DNA from: Sphingomonas sp. SRS2
Lineage (GTDB): Bacteria > Pseudomonadota > Alphaproteobacteria > Sphingomonadales > Sphingomonadaceae
Direction of reading: 5' to 3'
Assembly (NCBI RefSeq): GCF_000971055.1
Contig: NZ_LARW01000045.1
Span: 1-37,578, forward strand
DNA length: 37,578 nucleotides
Within the stretch, counting starts at the first letter, position 1, and each line of letters opens with the position of its first letter. Below, one piece after another: positions 1 to 7,023 of this stretch. The notes under the pieces are model-generated. The model made no database searches. It saw only the letters and a program-made list of their open reading frames with translations, and had not been told where the DNA came from. The position numbers and the translations under genes are program-made.

Positions 1-32
1 GCGCGGGGCAATCCGGGACCGATCTCGAATGA
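1..32 (+). CDS. 3' end of upstream gene, probably mrdA (penicillin-binding protein 2)
   Basis: The reading frame starting at base 3 runs without interruption to a TGA at 30-32, which overlaps the rodA ATG as ATGA. Only about nine residues are visible, so the product cannot be identified from sequence. The mrdA assignment is inferred from the very common mrdA-rodA gene order and from the stop/start overlap. Confidence 0.4.
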   Translation, partial: AGQSGTDLE

Positions 33-1129
33 GCCGCGATTCGATTGTCCCTGCGCCGCTCCAGCATGTGCCTTGGCGAGTGCTTGCGCTCGTGGTGGGG
101 ATCGCCGGCTTCGGGCTCGTCGTGCTCTATTCGGCCGCGGGTGGCAGCCTGACGCCATGGGCGATGTCGCAGGGCATCCGCCTGACGATCTTCATCGGCC
201 TGGCAATACTTATTTCCTGGGCGGGTGAAGAGCGCCTGAAGATGGCCGCCCTGCCCACCTATGGGGTGCTGGTCGTGCTGCTTCTCGCGGTCGAGCTGTT
301 TGGGTTTGTCGGCGGTGGCAGCCGTCGCTGGCTCGATCTGGGCTTTATCCGGTTGCAGCCTTCCGAATTGATGAAGCCTGTAATCGTACTCGCAGTTGCA
401 CGCTTCTACGATCTGCTGCCCGCGAGCGAGATCCGCCGGTGGAGCGCGGTTTGGCCCCCCGCCCTGCTGATCGGCGTGCCGGCCCTGCTGGTCCTCGTAC
501 AGCCCGATCTGGGCACCGCGCTGATGATCGTCGGCGGCGGTGTCACCGTCGCTTTCCTCGCGGGGCTGCCGCTGCGGCTCTTCGGCGGCGCGGCGCTGGC
601 GATCGCCGCCGCCTTCCCGATCGCCTATTCGCTGATGCATGGATATCAGCGCGACCGGATCGAGATATTCCTGAACCCCGAAAGCGACCCGCTCGGCACC
701 GGCTATCACATCATCCAGTCGAAGATCGCGATCGGATCGGGCGGTATCTTCGGCAAAGGATTTCTCGGCGGGACCCAGAGCCACCTCGACTATCTGCCAG
801 AACGCCATACCGATTTCGTCTTCGCGACGATGGCCGAGGAGTGGGGATTGGTCGGCGGGGTGTTGCTGATCCTCGGCTATATGCTGGTGATCCGCTGGGG
901 CATGCGGGTCGCGGGCCGGGCGCGCAGCCGCTTTGCCCGACTGACCGCCGCAGGCCTTGCGACTACCATCTTTTTCTACGTTGCGATCAACCTGATGATG
1001 GTCATGGGCCTTGCGCCAGTTGTCGGAATCCCCCTGCCGATGGTCTCGTTCGGCGGTTCGGCGATGATGACGGTGCTGATCTGTCTCGGCATGCTGATGG
1101 CGATCGACCGCTCGCCGCGCCGGACCTGA
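29..1129 (+). CDS. rodA: Rod shape-determining protein RodA (SEDS peptidoglycan glycosyltransferase)
   Basis: RodA polymerises lipid II glycan strands in the elongasome with PBP2 and sets rod shape; it is an inner-membrane protein. The 366-residue product matches the usual RodA length and is almost entirely hydrophobic, consistent with about ten membrane segments. SEDS hallmarks are visible: GGGSRRWLDLGFIRLQPSE (about 95-113), PDLGTA (about 158-163), the loop with QSHLDYLPERHTDFVFA (about 250-266) and a C-terminal PLPMVSFGGSAM (about 336-347). The start ATG overlaps the stop of the preceding frame as ATGA, which suggests translational coupling to an upstream mrdA. The alternative SEDS paralogue FtsW is less likely because no division-cluster genes are nearby. 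Confidence 0.95.
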   Translation: MSRDSIVPAPLQHVPWRVLALVVGIAGFGLVVLYSAAGGSLTPWAMSQGIRLTIFIGLAILISWAGEERLKMAALPTYGVLVVLLLAVELFGFVGGGSRRWLDLGFIRLQPSELMKPVIVLAVARFYDLLPASEIRRWSAVWPPALLIGVPALLVLVQPDLGTALMIVGGGVTVAFLAGLPLRLFGGAALAIAAAFPIAYSLMHGYQRDRIEIFLNPESDPLGTGYHIIQSKIAIGSGGIFGKGFLGGTQSHLDYLPERHTDFVFATMAEEWGLVGGVLLILGYMLVIRWGMRVAGRARSRFARLTAAGLATTIFFYVAINLMMVMGLAPVVGIPLPMVSFGGSAMMTVLICLGMLMAIDRSPRRT

Positions 1130-1149
1130 AAAATTAATCCTCAAGACGG

Positions 1150-1178
1150 TTTACATCGCGCCCGGCCCGATGCTAAGG
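1150..1178 (+). promoter_or_regulatory. Candidate sigma70-type promoter for tRNA-Lys
   Basis: TTTACA (1150-1155) lies 17 bases before a weak -10-like element around CTAAGG (1173-1178), preceded by a TG. This would start transcription about 35-40 bases upstream of the tRNA. The -10 match is poor, so this is tentative. Confidence 0.3.
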
Positions 1179-1223
1179 GCGCGCCTCCACGACGGGAAGC
1201 CAACACCCGACAGACGGATAAGT

Positions 1224-1299
<76 letters not shown>

Positions 1300-1486
1300 T
1301 TTTTCAAAGACTTAGCGCTCATTAGCAAGTCGGAATTCGCACCAAGGTAGCACGCTAGGTAGCGGTCGCTGTGCGATGGCGTGAGACGTTTTCGCGCCGA
1401 TCTGAGTGTCCGTTGCACGCTCACGATCGGTACCGATGTCGGATGTTGGGCCGCTTGCTGCCCGGCTGCGGACGGCCGCAACTGGG

Positions 1487-1508
1487 CCTATTCCGTTGAA
1501 AAACTCGG
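1487..1508 (+). repeat. Left terminal inverted repeat of the IS1182-family element
   Basis: The 22-nt core begins CCTATTCCGTTGAAAAACTC and matches the reverse complement of 2499-2520 with a single C/G mismatch near its inner end. Three further outer bases (1484-1486) match the other end with one mismatch. Confidence 0.85.
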
Positions 1509-1563
1509 CCTTGAAGTAGCGTTTGTCCTGATTCAATCGTCCTGGATTAGCGGAGACGAGCCG

Positions 1564-2441
1564 ATGATGGGCGAGCGGACGGTGGCGCAGGAGGGACTGT
1601 TCTATAGCTTCAGCCTGGAGCGGCATGTGCCGTCGGACCATCTGCTACGTTCAATCGACCGGCTCGTGGACCTGTCGGACATTCGCGAACATCTGCGGCC
1701 CTTCTACAGCGAGACAGGGCGGCCCTCGATCGATCCGGAGCTGATGATCCGGATGCTGATCATCGGGTACTGCATGGGCATCCGCTCCGAGCGGCGGCTA
1801 TGCGAGGAGCCCAGCGCAGAATGATCGAGCGGACGCAGGAACGCTTCGGCATCTGGCCAGAGCGCCTCGTAGCCGATACTGCCTATGGCTCGGCGCCCAA
1901 CCTGGCCTGGCTGGTCGAGGACATGAGCATCGAGCCCCAAATACCGGTGTTCGACAAGTCCGCCCGGAACGACGGCAGCTTCGAGCGCGCCGACTTCGTC
2001 TATGACCATGAAGACGACAGCTATATCTGCCCGAGTGGCCACCGCCTGCGACGCTCCAATCGCAACTTCAGCACACCACGCAGCGGTGTCGATAAGGACG
2101 GGTCGATCCGCTATCGCGCGCGTCAGCAGGACTGCCAGAGCTGCGCCTTCCACCAGCGATGCACGCCCAACATGCCCGCTCGCAAGGTCACCCGATCGAT
2201 CCACGAAGGCGCGCGCGACCTAGCCCGCGATATTGCAACCACCGACGCCTATCTTGTGTCACGCCGCCAGAGGAAGAAGGTCGAGATGCTGTTCGCCCAC
2301 CTCAAGCGCATCATGAAGCTGGATCACCTGCGCCTGCGAGGCCCAAATGGCGCAAAAGACGAGTTCCACCTAGCCGCAGCGGCTCAGAACCTCCGCAAAC
2401 TCGCAAAGATAATCCCGATGCCAGCAACCGCACTGACCTGA
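1564..2441 (+). pseudogene. IS1182-family transposase, internal deletion with frameshift
   Basis: The N-terminal part (1564 to about 1809) encodes the family's opening domain, with PSIDPELMIRMLIIGYCMGI and SERRLCEE. Reading then shifts to another frame that resumes at about 1810 with AQRRMIERTQERFG and continues to the stop at 2441. The C-terminal part keeps VADTAYG (second catalytic Asp), a Cys-rich stretch (CPSGH, CQSCAFHQRC) and KKVEMLFAHLK (catalytic Glu). The segment that normally carries the first catalytic Asp of the DDE triad is missing. An active transposase cannot be made from this copy. The junction lies around GAGGAGCCCAG (1804-1814). ATG 1564 or 1567 are both possible starts. Confidence 0.85.
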
Positions 2442-2498
2442 TCGGCATAGGACGCCCCTGACATCCATCACGGAGCGTAGCTCCCAACGACCCCACAG

Positions 2499-2520
2499 CC
2501 GACTTTTTCAACGGAATAGG
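2499..2520 (-). repeat. Right terminal inverted repeat of the IS1182-family element
   Basis: Read on the minus strand this begins CCTATTCCGTTGAAAAAGTC and mirrors 1487-1508 (21 of 22 identical). It marks the boundary on the Rieske gene side. Confidence 0.85.
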
Positions 2521-2559
2521 GCCGATAGCCAACTTTCTGCTGTGGGCTGAAATCTAATG

Positions 2560-3444
2560 TTAGCGGACCCGCAACCTCTTTGAACTGCTGCTGCGCGCCA
2601 TTTCCGTGACATCCTGAGGGTAATCCTTCAGCAGTTCGGCTTCCAGCGCCTTGTAGTGGTTGGGCTTCGGGTAGCGTGACGGCAGATCGAGATCGACGGC
2701 GTCGTCGTCGAACAATCCTATGCAGTGCCCATTCCCGAGCGTGCGGACATAGAGCGTCTCGGAATTCGTGACCGCGGCAAGCCGGTCGGCAGTTTCGGAA
2801 TCCACGTATTTCAGATAGCTGTTGTGCACGACGGGCAGGTGATACCCGTCCGAACTGTTTTCCAATGCGATCTTCCAATTGCCGTCATAGGTGAATTTAT
2901 GAGCGCCCAGGATCGCCAGCGGCCATCCCGCCGACTGCTTGTTGAACAGGTCGATCCAGGGTTTGGCTTCGCCCAGAAAGTCAGAGAGCGATTCCGCCTC
3001 GTCATTCATAGTCGCAAACCAGAAGCCGCCATATTGCTCCGCGCGAACCTGCTGCAGCGGAAAATCGGCACGATCGAAATCCTCACCATAGCCTTCCGCT
3101 GAAGGAACGCCGATCAGCTTGCCGCTCAGGTTATAAAGCCATCCATGATAGGGGCACCGGAACCGAGGGGTCTGGCCCTGCTCGACCTCGCACACGGCTG
3201 CAGCGCGATGCCGGCAGCGATTGAGCATCACATAAACCTTGCCGTCGATATCGCGCGTGGCGATTACGGGCTGCCGGCCGATCACCGTGGTCTTGAAACT
3301 CTTCGGTTCGGCAATTTCGCTTTCATGCGCAACCCAGACCCAGCCGTTTTCAAATATCCTCTTGATTTCCTCGTCAAAAATCTCCGCGTTCGTGTAAAGC
3401 GAGGCATGAATGCTGTCATTTTCAACAAGATCTTGGAAATCCAT
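2560..3444 (-). CDS. Rieske [2Fe-2S] aromatic ring-hydroxylating oxygenase alpha subunit, C-terminally truncated
   Basis: The family hydroxylates or dihydroxylates aromatic substrates using electrons from a reductase/ferredoxin. The product has 294 residues against the usual 420-460. The Rieske cluster ligands are C77-x-H79 and C97-x2-H100. The mononuclear iron motif is D199-x2-H202-x4-H207, within NSSDGYHLPVVH. The third, C-terminal Asp ligand and most of the catalytic domain are absent. Family-like sequence ends near DVTEMAR, followed by a short unrelated tail and a stop about 36 bases from the IS end. It is the last gene of a minus-strand set with 3466-3807 upstream. No small subunit, ferredoxin or reductase follows. 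The product is almost certainly inactive as an oxygenase. Confidence 0.88.
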   Translation of the reverse strand: MDFQDLVENDSIHASLYTNAEIFDEEIKRIFENGWVWVAHESEIAEPKSFKTTVIGRQPVIATRDIDGKVYVMLNRCRHRAAAVCEVEQGQTPRFRCPYHGWLYNLSGKLIGVPSAEGYGEDFDRADFPLQQVRAEQYGGFWFATMNDEAESLSDFLGEAKPWIDLFNKQSAGWPLAILGAHKFTYDGNWKIALENSSDGYHLPVVHNSYLKYVDSETADRLAAVTNSETLYVRTLGNGHCIGLFDDDAVDLDLPSRYPKPNHYKALEAELLKDYPQDVTEMARSSSSKRLRVR

Positions 3445-3465
3445 TTCCGAGCTCCCAATATTACA

Positions 3466-3807
3466 CTAGTTATCCAGACCCATCAGAGTTCTTCCCACGC
3501 GCGCCTGGATGCGGCCATATTTCCAAAGCCGTGAATCCCCGACGGCCGTATCGCGAAACAACCCGCAGATCTTGAAAACCGAGTCCAGATCAGGCACGTC
3601 GGCAATGATATAGGCGGTCCACGGCCATCCCTCACTCGGTCCCACCATCATCTGATCGTCGTCAAAGCTTGCGATGATCTTTGCACCGAAGGTTTCCTGA
3701 AATTTTCCCAGCGTCTCGATAAATATATCCAGCACGCCTTTTATCTCATCGGATTTCAGATCATGGAAATTCTGTGAGTTCCCAATAAAAAACATCGTTC
3801 TAAGCAT
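3466..3807 (-). CDS. Small protein of unknown function (113 aa), possible dimeric alpha/beta-barrel
   Basis: I do not recognise this family with certainty. The 113-residue protein begins MLRTMFFIGNSQNFHD and has no signal peptide, membrane segment or cysteine cluster. Alternating strands and helices, with a central SFDDDQMMVGPSEGWPWTAY and a tail WKYGRIQARVGRTL, suggest a ferredoxin-like alpha+beta fold of the kind found in small catabolic helper proteins (YCII, EthD and muconolactone isomerase-like). AGGA lies about nine bases before the ATG and supports this start. It sits 21 bases upstream of the Rieske gene and downstream of the NmrA and flavin monooxygenase genes. The order resembles indole-3-acetate (iac) clusters, where a similar-sized protein IacB is encoded; equivalence is a guess. 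Confidence 0.7.
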   Translation of the reverse strand: MLRTMFFIGNSQNFHDLKSDEIKGVLDIFIETLGKFQETFGAKIIASFDDDQMMVGPSEGWPWTAYIIADVPDLDSVFKICGLFRDTAVGDSRLWKYGRIQARVGRTLMGLDN

Positions 3808-3860
3808 CGCATTTTCCTGATCGAAGGTTTCATTTCACAAGGAACGTCCGGATTGATCAC

Positions 3861-4892
3861 TCACAATAGGTGGTGCCGGTTTTGCTCAAGCCATGCTCGC
3901 AGCGTTTTGGGCTTTCTGCCCAGCAGGCGCTCCAGAATGTCCGATCGATGAAAGGCGAAATGGAACTTCTGCTCGAACGCGAAATATTCCCGGAAGTATT
4001 CGTCAGCACCCGGGCCGTATCTTTTTATGAAGCGCGGGCCGAACAGGTCGAGCCAGAACTCCGTCCGGCCCTCGTGGCGAACGCGATCCTGGATGACGTC
4101 GCTGACCATATCCGCCACTTCGGCGAAATTCAGGTAATCCGAACCATTGTTGAGGTGGTAGACCTGATCCAGGTGGCGGTCGTCCCGTGACAGGATGATC
4201 CTTGCCGCGGCTTCTCCCAGTTCGGCGGAATCGATCCATGTCATGTGGCGCTCGAACGGCATGATCAGCGTTCGACTGGACCGTATGAATTCACCCCACC
4301 GGACAAAGTCATCCATCAGGTAAGCGGCGATGTTCAGATATGTGATCGGCAGACCGCTGTCCTCCAGCACCTGCCGGGCCTGCAGATGCTGAATCGCCGT
4401 CCCGCGCCCGAAAGCCAGCACACGCTCGGGCACCTTAGCCAGCGTCATCCCTGGAGGATCGCCCAAGATACGAACGATTTGCCGCAACGAGGGGTTTTCC
4501 CTCGCCGCCGCAACGACATTCGCCATCGCCCGCTTCTCGTCGAGGAAATCGGGCGTGATAACGAAGGCGCGCGCGATGCCGGAGAAAGCTCGCCGCATGT
4601 CCTCGAGCTTCAGATAGTCCGCGCAGATGATCTCGCTGTCCGGAAACGCCTCCTGCATGGCAGTCATGCGCTCCGGCACGCTCGTCGCCAGGCGCAGCGA
4701 CCGACCGCGCCCCTTGTACTTCATGAATTTCGCCAGAGGCTCGCCGATATGGCCGCCCGCACCGAAGACGAGAATTTTTTCGTCCGTTTCGCCGAACACC
4801 TCGCTCCCGGCAGGGCCGGCGTGGTCGGCATGCTGCCGTGACCCCGCCGCATGCGGGGAGGTGCTCCCGGACCGATCCGCGCCGCCGGCCAT
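3861..4892 (-). CDS. NmrA/SDR-type NAD(P)-binding protein
   Basis: Atypical short-chain dehydrogenase/NmrA proteins bind NAD(P) in a Rossmann fold and act as reductases, epimerases or redox sensors. The nucleotide-binding motif is ILVFGAGGHIGEPLAKFMKY, about 40 residues into this reading. Later features are LRLATSVPERM, a switch region FVITPDFLDEKR and the helix HLQARQVLEDSGLPITYLN, typical of NmrA relatives. The YxxxK of classical SDRs is not obvious. The ATG at 4892 is one base after the flavin monooxygenase stop, suggesting coupling. An alternative GTG at 4799, preceded by GGGAG, would remove a 31-residue low-complexity N-terminus and give 312 residues, nearer the family norm. The substrate is unknown. 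Confidence 0.8.
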   Translation of the reverse strand: MAGGADRSGSTSPHAAGSRQHADHAGPAGSEVFGETDEKILVFGAGGHIGEPLAKFMKYKGRGRSLRLATSVPERMTAMQEAFPDSEIICADYLKLEDMRRAFSGIARAFVITPDFLDEKRAMANVVAAARENPSLRQIVRILGDPPGMTLAKVPERVLAFGRGTAIQHLQARQVLEDSGLPITYLNIAAYLMDDFVRWGEFIRSSRTLIMPFERHMTWIDSAELGEAAARIILSRDDRHLDQVYHLNNGSDYLNFAEVADMVSDVIQDRVRHEGRTEFWLDLFGPRFIKRYGPGADEYFREYFAFEQKFHFAFHRSDILERLLGRKPKTLRAWLEQNRHHLL

Positions 4893-4893
4893 G

Positions 4894-6060
4894 TCAGGGG
4901 TAAGCTTTCGGAGGCTCAAACCCAAGGAGTATCCGGCCGGCGTTCTCGAAGATCGCGTCGTTCAAGACAGCATGCTGGGTGACCATCATGCTGTCCCGGA
5001 CATGGCGTTGCAGCGAGTTGCTCAGCCGCGTGGCCGTGGTGCCGCCCAACGTATACATCTGGCGGACGACCTCCGCGGACTGGCTTGCCGCATAGCCCGC
5101 CGCCAAGCGAGCAAACGACCGCATCTCGATGGTGGGCTCCCGCCCTGCCCGGATCTCCTCCCATATGATGTCTACATTGTCATAGAACAGCGCGCGCGCT
5201 GCACGAAGCTGCGTTTCGGCCCTCGCCATCGCCAGCTGCACATAAGGCCGGTCGGCCGGACGCGACGCCCCTGTGACGGACTGCTTTCCGACCGCGATCT
5301 CCCGCATCTCGTCGAGCGCGGCCCTGGCGATGCCCAGATTGACTACCGCGTGATTGAAAGCCGCGAAGCAGACCAGAGGAAAACGATAAAGAGCAGCATC
5401 GCAGGATGGAGGACCGCCGCGCACTGCGGACCAATCTTCGTCCACGATCATATCCCTGACGACAAGATCGTGGCTGGCGGTTGCCCGCAAGCCCACGACA
5501 TTCCAGTTTTCGACGACTTCCGCGCGGTCGGCCGGAAACAACAGCATCATGGGGGCACCGTCCGACCCATCGGCCAGTCCCACGCCAAGCCAGTCGGCGC
5601 CGGTGCACCCGCTGGCAAAGCTCCATCGGCCGCCTACCTTCAGCTTGCCGTCGATCCGCTCTGCCCGATGCAGCGGGTAAAGCCCGCCGGCAACTACGAT
5701 ATCCGGGCCATCGGCGTACATCTCGTTCAAGCGATGGGCCGGCAATGCGGCAATATACAATGCCGCCTGCGGGGCAAAGCTGGCGACCCAACCGGTCGAC
5801 CCGTCCGCGGTGGAGATGGCTTCGATCATCCGCAGTATGTCTGCCGGTTCGCGTTCATCCCCGCCGTGGCGGCGCAGGACGGCCGCGCGATACACACCGA
5901 CCTTCTTCAGCAAGGCGATGATGTCGGCGGGGATCTTTCCCAGGGTCTCAAACTCGGGCGCACGCTCCCTGATCGTCGCCAAGGCCGCCTGGAACGGCAA
6001 GGAGGCGATCAAATCGTCGGGGTTTGCGTTTCCCATTTCCACTGCGAGGCCGGCCGACAT
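4894..6060 (-). CDS. Group D flavin-dependent monooxygenase (acyl-CoA dehydrogenase fold; HsaA/IacA-like oxygenase component)
   Basis: Members of this family use reduced flavin supplied by a separate reductase to hydroxylate phenols, indoles or similar rings. The 388-residue protein has the acyl-CoA dehydrogenase fold. Visible signatures are STADGSTGWVASFAPQAA (about 83-100), GGRWSFASGC (143-152, the GxWxFxSG motif shared with HsaA-type hydroxylases) and a C-terminal GGTTATRLSNSLQRHVRD segment. There is no catalytic base in the position used by true acyl-CoA dehydrogenases that I can point to. AGGAG six bases before ATG 6060 fixes the start. It is the first gene of the minus-strand set and divergent from the MarR gene; a plausible flavin reductase partner is encoded at 8959-9576. 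Confidence 0.85.
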   Translation of the reverse strand: MSAGLAVEMGNANPDDLIASLPFQAALATIRERAPEFETLGKIPADIIALLKKVGVYRAAVLRRHGGDEREPADILRMIEAISTADGSTGWVASFAPQAALYIAALPAHRLNEMYADGPDIVVAGGLYPLHRAERIDGKLKVGGRWSFASGCTGADWLGVGLADGSDGAPMMLLFPADRAEVVENWNVVGLRATASHDLVVRDMIVDEDWSAVRGGPPSCDAALYRFPLVCFAAFNHAVVNLGIARAALDEMREIAVGKQSVTGASRPADRPYVQLAMARAETQLRAARALFYDNVDIIWEEIRAGREPTIEMRSFARLAAGYAASQSAEVVRQMYTLGGTTATRLSNSLQRHVRDSMMVTQHAVLNDAIFENAGRILLGFEPPKAYP

Positions 6061-6169
6061 AGTGGCTCCTTGAATGTTGATTTTTATGGAGCAGATTTAT
6101 GCTTCCTGGCCGGGCCAAGCTATAAGAGTTGGCTTTAGTTGCGTTGGATGCGTTGCACTTCGAATAATA

Positions 6170-6184
6170 GTGAGTGTTCGTTCG
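6170..6184 (+). repeat. Left arm of 15-bp inverted repeat, candidate operator
   Basis: GTGAGTGTTCGTTCG is the reverse complement of 6331-6345 except for one base (14/15). It lies about 110 bases upstream of the flavin monooxygenase start, where a repressor or activator could act on the minus-strand operon. Confidence 0.6.
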
Positions 6185-6330
6185 GGCCTACGCGCCGAAA
6201 CTGGGATTGTTATGCGTCAAGGAGGGTTGGCTGCTAATTTAGGAAATGCTGGAACATGAGCGTCTCGAGGCTCGAGCGACATCGCCACGACGGCCTGCTC
6301 CAGGCGATCGGATATGATGTAATCCGACTT

Positions 6331-6365
6331 CGAACGAACGCTCACCAAGCACGCGCTCACTAAGC
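6331..6365 (+). repeat. Right arm of inverted repeat plus overlapping direct repeat, candidate operator
   Basis: CGAACGAACGCTCAC (6331-6345) mirrors 6170-6184. Overlapping it, CGCTCACCAAGC (6339-6350) is repeated as CGCTCACTAAGC (6354-6365). The cluster ends about 55 bases before the MarR start, a typical place for autoregulation. Confidence 0.6.
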
Positions 6366-6419
6366 GTTCAATAAGATCTAAATTATCTGATACCCGTGAA
6401 GCACGGCCATAAGGATGAA

Positions 6420-6926
6420 ATGCGAATGCATACCGATTGCGATTCAGACGAGTCTGAGCCTTTAAAGAGAATGGTAACCGGCGATCCCGCGTCTGATCAT
6501 TTCATTCCGGATGATTATCTCTTCGTCGTCGTCGCCCACACCGCACATCTATACAATGAGAGAATTGCTCAGGCGCTCCGCCCCACAGGCACGGACCGCG
6601 CTCGCTGGCGACTTCTGCTGACGCTCTGGCAGGGTAAGCCCCTGAGCATCAAGGAAATCGTGGAAATCACGAACTTCAATCAATCCACCGTCAGCAAGAT
6701 CATCGATCGCATGAAACGCGATGACTGGGTCAATACAGAATCGCGCCGGTCGGACTCTCGCTTCACCGATATCTCCCTGACCGAACGGGGCCACCAGGTT
6801 CTGATCGAGCTCACGAAAGTAGCCTCACGGGAGTACTGGCGCAGTCTGGACGGCGTCTCGGAGAGCGATCTCCAAACCACGCTCAACACTCTGCACAAGA
6901 TCATGAAAAATATAGCGGCAGTCTGA
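6420..6926 (+). CDS. MarR-family transcriptional regulator
   Basis: MarR proteins are dimeric winged-helix regulators that commonly repress catabolic operons until an aromatic ligand binds. The product (168 residues from ATG 6420) has the characteristic helices with RARWRLLLTLWQGKPLSIKE, the recognition helix FNQSTVSKIIDRMKRDDWV and the wing ESRRSDSRFTDISLTERG. AAGGA at 6411-6415 serves ATG 6420 or 6426; a GTG at 6396 is also in frame but has poorer support. The gene is divergent from the flavin monooxygenase operon, across a region rich in inverted repeats. By position it probably controls the accessory pathway and itself. Confidence 0.9.
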   Translation: MRMHTDCDSDESEPLKRMVTGDPASDHFIPDDYLFVVVAHTAHLYNERIAQALRPTGTDRARWRLLLTLWQGKPLSIKEIVEITNFNQSTVSKIIDRMKRDDWVNTESRRSDSRFTDISLTERGHQVLIELTKVASREYWRSLDGVSESDLQTTLNTLHKIMKNIAAV

Positions 6927-6955
6927 TCGACCTACGTGGCATCTGGAGCCTTTTT

Positions 6956-7017
6956 ACGTTGATGCCCGCTTCCATCAACGTCTGTGCGAGAGCGGGGTTC
7001 GGAATCCCGCCCTCGCA
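6956..7017. terminator. Two adjacent stem-loops between convergent genes
   Basis: ACGTTGATG (6956-6964) pairs perfectly with CATCAACGT (6973-6981). A second stem pairs TGCGAG (6985-6990) with CTCGCA (7012-7017), and GCGGG with CCCGC inside it. They separate the plus-strand MarR gene from the minus-strand receptor gene, where transcription must end from both sides. Neither has a downstream T run in the right place, so termination is inferred from position. Confidence 0.4.
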
Positions 7018-7023
7018 AGCCGC

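Larger units (their letters stand above)
1484..2523 (+). mobile_element. Internally deleted IS1182-family insertion sequence
   Basis: The element is bounded by 25-bp imperfect terminal inverted repeats (1484-1508 and 2499-2523) that enclose a transposase reading frame broken by an internal deletion. Total length is about 1.04 kb, clearly shorter than a full-length IS1182-family element (roughly 1.5-1.9 kb). No convincing target duplication is visible: the immediate flanks differ, although AACT occurs next to or near both ends. It sits between tRNA-Lys and a truncated Rieske oxygenase gene, so its arrival or a later rearrangement probably removed flanking DNA. Confidence 0.85.
6061..6419. promoter_or_regulatory. 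Divergent control region between flavin monooxygenase and MarR genes
   Basis: This 359-bp gene-free stretch looks AT-richer than its surroundings. It contains a widely spaced inverted repeat (6170-6184 with 6331-6345), a 12-bp direct repeat (6339-6350 and 6354-6365, 11/12 identical) and a second inverted pair GAACGCT (6336-6342) / AGCGTTC (6363-6369). These are good candidates for MarR operator sites controlling both directions. No clear -35/-10 pair could be fixed on either strand. Confidence 0.55.

Noticed and set aside
1300-1483. Possible gene or attachment site between tRNA-Lys and the IS
   Set aside because: No convincing reading frame, and no repeat of the tRNA 3' end was found here or near 15855-16056; only short CCACCAT matches occur.
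4627-6138. 503-codon plus-strand open frame across the flavin monooxygenase gene
   Set aside because: Antisense to two genes with clear family motifs and ribosome binding sites.
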